Assembly: GCA_965657825.1 (NCBI GenBank)
Contig: CBFHQG010000024.1
Coordinates: 1-26,524 of the forward strand
Direction: 5' to 3'
DNA length: 26,524 nt
From: M55B157 sp965657825
GTDB taxonomy: Bacteria > Actinomycetota > Actinomycetes > S36-B12
Both the position numbers and the translations under genes were made by a program. Under the pieces are notes generated by a model. The model was not told where the DNA came from. It ran no database searches and saw only the letters and a program-made list of their open reading frames with translations. How positions within the stretch are numbered: position 1 is the stretch's first letter; the number at the start of each line of letters is the position of its first letter. Positions 22,803 to 26,524 of this stretch are shown here, in pieces.

Positions 22803-25613
22803 GTGAGAACCAATCGACCGCACCTGGGCTCCCATGCACTGCACCGGCGAACTCAGTGGACATCCGCACGCCGATCGACCGTCGCGAGTCTGTGTGCACT
22901 GGCTGTGGGGGCCGCCCTGTGCTCACCCCTCTCTCTCACGTCTGCGGCAGCAGCTTCTCCCACGGCGACAGCGTCCAAGACGCAGGACGCTGCGACTGCC
23001 TCTGCTTCGCCGACTCCCAACCCCGCGGAGACCTCCCGGTCTGCCAGCTTGACCGTGTGGCCCTCCATGGGCCCGAATGCCCCCCTGATCGGTGCGGTGG
23101 TGGAGGTGCGGGATCGAGATGGCCGCCTCTTGGATTCCGGAACCGTGAACCAGGGCGGTGTCATGATTCTGCGGGACATCGCGCTGAGGGCCGAAGCACT
23201 ACCCCTGTCCTTGACGAGCACGGGGGGCACAGCCCGAGGCCAGGACTTCAGCGGGGTCTTGAAAACCTACGCCTGGCCGAAGACTCGAGGCGCTACCTCG
23301 GTGTACCTGGATCTGGTGACGACAGCAGCAACCCGCAAGGAAGTCCTCGCCAAGGATGTGGTCCCTACTCAGCGCACCTGGCGTGCTGCTCTGACGGAGA
23401 TTCGTGACGCCATCGGTATTCCGGCCGACGCCCCCGAAGGCATTCTGCAGTCGGGCAATAATTACGTTGATTACGACCGCATCATCGCGTCATCGCGTCC
23501 CGATCGATCCAAGGCTCCGAGGTCCTACAAGGCGCTCGTGCGCGTCTTGGCCAAGGGCGCAGCCGCCGAACGGCCCTTCGCCCGGGTCAATCCCCGAGGA
23601 TCCACCAATCCCATGGCGTCAGCTCCATTCAGTCCGACTGCAAGCTCCTCGCCCACCTGCACCAGCAACCTGCCTAATTCCTCTGGTCCTGGCCCCTCTT
23701 CGACCGTCCTCGTGGCCCAGGTCGGGATTATCGCGGCGGGTGCCTACCTGGAAGCTGCCGGAATTCCCAGCACCATCGCGGGTGCGATTCCCGGCATGCT
23801 CCTCGGGGCCATGTCCGCCACAGGTACCTCACCTGAGCTGAGCGCTATCGAGGCTGTCGCAGAACAGTTGGAGTGCATCAGCGCTCAATTGGACAGCCTG
23901 AAGAGCGCAGTCGCGCTACAGGCGGCAGAGTCCTGCGAAAGTGCAGTGCGGACCGCCTTCGGCACGTATCAGGACCTCGTCGCGGATGCCCAACCACTTC
24001 AGTTGACCGGTGTCACCGGAGCTGCCGGTTCGACGGTCATCACCTTGCCCGGCACCACGGGCTACGGCACCTTGATCGCCGGTCAGACCGTTGTCACCGG
24101 CCCGGGGATCGGACAGCAGGTCCTCGAGGTCCCCGACGCCACCGGCTCAGCAGGAGTGCGCACTCTGACGATCCCGAGGGTGGACGACTCCATCAAGCGC
24201 GGAATGAAAGTGACCGGTGCCGGAATCGGTAGCACCGACGACACACCGGTCACTGTTGTCAGCATCGCTTCTGATGGCCTCAGCAGTTCCGTTCTCACCC
24301 TGTCCGCAACCAACACCGGATCCGTTGCGGGCGTGTCCTTAGAAGGACCGGTTCGGATCACCAGCAAGTATGTCGAGGGCGGCAACACTGTGATCGCGCT
24401 GTCCACGGAAACCAAGGACAGCATCGAGGACGACCTGACCTTCACCCTGCCGTTGGATTACAGCAATGTCGCGTTGGCCACCCTGATGGACGATGTGTCA
24501 CGACTTGACTGCAACAACATCATCAGCAAGAGCATCTTCGAATCCCCCACCGGAACCTCTGAACCCAGCGTATACAACGACCTCGTGGCCGGCAACATCG
24601 ATAATGGAGCACACATCGGGGTGGGCGGTGTGCAGACAATTCAGCAGTTCCTCGGCGCCTGGTCCATCGTGATGTACCAGCAGTCGATTCTGGAGGGTGA
24701 GCGCTACAACTATCTCGGCGACATTCAAACGCGCGTCAACAAAATGGGCATCGACGAGGTCACCGGCAAGTGCAAGTCGGGAGCTACCTGGCTGGACACC
24801 ACCTTCTGCGTCTACACCAGCAATTTCGCTCAGGCAACCCCACCGGATATGTACAGCAATGAGTTGGGGCTGATGTACAGCGCCGGCAACGGATCGGCGA
24901 TCATCGCGGCCCCTTTGGGCCACATGCTGCCGGGAATGAATCCTGATTTGAACAATTGCCGTCTCGACAAACTGAGTGACATGAAGGAGGGTTACCAGAC
25001 CGCGGGCTTACCGGTCTACTGGTATTTCTGCCAAAAGAAGAGCCAAACCGACAGTGTCACCATCAGCGGGTTCGCGGCCAAGCAAGAGGACTTTATGGGC
25101 GCGGCGCAGAAGATCGGGTTGAATACCGATTCTGACAATTCGGCCGTATCCACCTTCTACGCTCCGCGAGTTCGACATCCCAATTACCCGACCGGTGACG
25201 ACATCAAACCCATGGGTGACAGCGGCAAAGAGGCCTTGCGAATCCTGGTTGTCCAGGAAGGCCTCGTCCTGGATTCGTCAACGTCCAGCGACAGCTACTC
25301 ACGGTTCTACGGCCCAAAGCAGACTTCGAGCCCCAAGGCAACCTATAAGGACTCCGGCCAAACCTGGCCGGGCGATCCATACACGCTCGTGGACTTCAAG
25401 GCCTATCTCGGTTCGTCCAGCGGTTTCACGGTGTACGACAAGAACGACCTGCCGGATCTCACAATCGACGGCACGACCTACGACAAACTGGGCTGTCCCT
25501 GCATGATGCAGATCCTCACACGCCCGTGGTGGCCCCAGGCCGTGTCGGGAGGCATCGCCGCGTGGACCGCCACCACCGTGAAGCCGCTCAATCCGGCTGA
25601 TGCAGGTTACTGA
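22803..25613 (+). CDS. Large secreted protein of unknown function
   Basis: The 936-residue product has a basic N terminus and a signal peptide (hydrophobic core about 27-47), a Ser/Thr/Ala/Pro linker (50-80) and a beta-sandwich-like domain at 82-172 (GAVVEVRDRDGRLLDSGTV, like carboxypeptidase-regulatory or prealbumin folds). A low-complexity Ser/Pro stretch (265-300) and a long hydrophobic segment (301-338) lead into amphipathic helices (344-395) that resume at 552-580. Between these helical parts lies a Gly/Thr/Val-rich beta insert with two VxGxGI-type repeats (about 429-460 and 470-512). The last 350 residues are Cys- and aromatic-bearing and resemble nothing I know. The start is a GTG with only a weak ribosome site. 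The helix-hydrophobic-helix layout would fit a pore-forming or membrane-binding protein, but this is speculation. Confidence 0.8.
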   Translation: MRTNRPHLGSHALHRRTQWTSARRSTVASLCALAVGAALCSPLSLTSAAAASPTATASKTQDAATASASPTPNPAETSRSASLTVWPSMGPNAPLIGAVVEVRDRDGRLLDSGTVNQGGVMILRDIALRAEALPLSLTSTGGTARGQDFSGVLKTYAWPKTRGATSVYLDLVTTAATRKEVLAKDVVPTQRTWRAALTEIRDAIGIPADAPEGILQSGNNYVDYDRIIASSRPDRSKAPRSYKALVRVLAKGAAAERPFARVNPRGSTNPMASAPFSPTASSSPTCTSNLPNSSGPGPSSTVLVAQVGIIAAGAYLEAAGIPSTIAGAIPGMLLGAMSATGTSPELSAIEAVAEQLECISAQLDSLKSAVALQAAESCESAVRTAFGTYQDLVADAQPLQLTGVTGAAGSTVITLPGTTGYGTLIAGQTVVTGPGIGQQVLEVPDATGSAGVRTLTIPRVDDSIKRGMKVTGAGIGSTDDTPVTVVSIASDGLSSSVLTLSATNTGSVAGVSLEGPVRITSKYVEGGNTVIALSTETKDSIEDDLTFTLPLDYSNVALATLMDDVSRLDCNNIISKSIFESPTGTSEPSVYNDLVAGNIDNGAHIGVGGVQTIQQFLGAWSIVMYQQSILEGERYNYLGDIQTRVNKMGIDEVTGKCKSGATWLDTTFCVYTSNFAQATPPDMYSNELGLMYSAGNGSAIIAAPLGHMLPGMNPDLNNCRLDKLSDMKEGYQTAGLPVYWYFCQKKSQTDSVTISGFAAKQEDFMGAAQKIGLNTDSDNSAVSTFYAPRVRHPNYPTGDDIKPMGDSGKEALRILVVQEGLVLDSSTSSDSYSRFYGPKQTSSPKATYKDSGQTWPGDPYTLVDFKAYLGSSSGFTVYDKNDLPDLTIDGTTYDKLGCPCMMQILTRPWWPQAVSGGIAAWTATTVKPLNPADAGY

Positions 25614-25647
25614 TGCACCTCTGCCGAGGCTCGAGGGCCGATGCCGC

Positions 25648-26524
25648 TCACGCCAGGTGCTCGGCGAGTGCCGAAACAGCCTCGGGCTCCACGCAGCAGC
25701 ATCCGCCGATCAGCCGAGCTCCCGCGGAGACCCAGTCCGTCACAGGCCACCCCTGCGTGCCTGATGCCAACTCGACTCGACCTCCGCCAGCAGCCGAATC
25801 GCTCCAGGTCTCGGTGTCCGGGAGCCAGACTCTCCCGGCGTTGGGGTAGGCCACGAGGGGCATTCCGGTGGGCAGGTCAGTGGCACCCGCGATACGGCCC
25901 AGCAGCCCCGTGACCAGGTGCGGGGCCACACAGTTCACCCCGATCGCGGTGACAGATGGTGCGCACACCGCTGCACGGACCGCCTCGGAGATCGGCTGCC
26001 CCGCCCAGGTAGTCCGCTCATCCCCGCAACTGAAGGTCATCCAGGCCGGCAGGTGGGGGTAATCGACGAGGACTTCGGCGATGGCCGCGGCCTCATCAGC
26101 ATCCGGGATCGTTTCGACGGCGAGTAGGTCGGGATCAGCTTCGGCGAGGATCTCGATCCGCTCGCCGTGGAAGTCCACCAACTCCTCGTGCGTGAGCCCG
26201 TAGCGGCCACGGTACTCACCCCCGTCATGGGTGATGGCGCCGTAGGGGCCGACGCTCGCCGCCACCAGGACTCCCGACGCGTCGGCTCCCCGGCGCTGGA
26301 CTGCCTCCCGCGCGACCTCGACGCTGCGGCGCAGCGCGGCATCCGCCTGTGCGGCTGAGCGCCCCTGGGCCACAAAGCCGCCCCGGGAGACCTGGTAGCT
26401 GGCACTGATCACCACTCGGGCACCGGCATCGATGAAGTCAGCGTGCGCATCGACGAGCACCTCGGGATGATCTGCGAGCACCCGGGCAGACCACAGCGGC
26501 CCGGAGATATCCGCTCCCAGCGCT
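25648..26524 (-). CDS. mmuM: Homocysteine S-methyltransferase, N terminus beyond the edge
   Basis: The reading frame continues to the right edge (the residues before VLADHPEVL read LGADISGPLWSAR), so only a short N-terminal part is missing. The product transfers a methyl group from S-methylmethionine or S-adenosylmethionine to homocysteine, giving methionine. Zinc ligands are visible as the Cys in GVNC and the Cys pair in GGCCC near the C terminus, and the ISASYQ and VAYPNAG segments are typical of MmuM. About 292 residues are in the window, close to the full family length of about 300. It is convergent with the large secreted protein gene, 34 bases away, and no strong terminator is seen between them. 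Confidence 0.93.
   Translation of the reverse strand, partial: ALGADISGPLWSARVLADHPEVLVDAHADFIDAGARVVISASYQVSRGGFVAQGRSAAQADAALRRSVEVAREAVQRRGADASGVLVAASVGPYGAITHDGGEYRGRYGLTHEELVDFHGERIEILAEADPDLLAVETIPDADEAAAIAEVLVDYPHLPAWMTFSCGDERTTWAGQPISEAVRAAVCAPSVTAIGVNCVAPHLVTGLLGRIAGATDLPTGMPLVAYPNAGRVWLPDTETWSDSAAGGGRVELASGTQGWPVTDWVSAGARLIGGCCCVEPEAVSALAEHLA

Noticed and set aside
22591..22806. Short plus-strand frame of 71 codons upstream of the large secreted protein
   Set aside because: No ribosome site, no hydrophobic or domain pattern, and it ends within the start of the next gene in another frame.

Overview
The window comes from a GC-rich actinobacterium, probably of the Micrococcales/Dermatophilaceae kind. 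The evidence is a WhiB-family regulator, a groES-groEL1 operon with CIRCE operators and a His-rich GroEL tail, a GuaB3 paralogue beside GuaB, an actinobacterial surface peptidase and frequent GTG starts. Much of the right half mirrors the Mycobacterium tuberculosis neighbourhood choD-guaB3-guaB2-...-whiB3-groEL1-groES (from memory). No mobile element, CRISPR array, tRNA or rRNA was seen.

Left part (1-5825). The 5' end of a UvrD/PcrA-type helicase runs off the left edge. Next are a secreted M15-like peptidase with three C-terminal beta modules (minus), a PIG-L/LmbE-type deacetylase (plus), a small four-helix membrane protein (minus), GMP synthase guaA (minus) and two small DUF4190-like membrane proteins (minus).

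Middle (5826-9914). A plus-strand operon encodes a three-subunit molybdenum hydroxylase of the form II CO-dehydrogenase type, in the order small, large, medium with stop/start overlaps. It ends at a very large imperfect palindrome that also ends the convergent minus-strand genes.

Right-middle (9916-19599), all minus, read right to left: a MerR-type regulator with a cobalamin-binding domain carrying the CarH photoreceptor signature; an overlapping helical-repeat protein of unknown role; guaB; guaB3; glpD; gabD2; and a ChoD-like GMC flavoenzyme. Purine synthesis (guaB here, guaA in the left part) therefore sits beside redox and carbon metabolism.

Right part (19600-26524). whiB3 is read on the plus strand from a clear sigma-70 type promoter with a CRP-like palindrome upstream. 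A strong hairpin separates it from the convergent groES-groEL operon, whose promoter is bracketed by two CIRCE elements. Divergent from groES is a gene for a 936-residue secreted protein of unknown function, the least explained gene here. A homocysteine S-methyltransferase gene (minus) runs off the right edge.

The strongest candidates for new biology are the CarH-like regulator with its overlapping partner upstream of guaB, the orphan secreted protein, the 70-base palindrome at 9845-9914, and the hairpin-rich spacer between groES and groEL.
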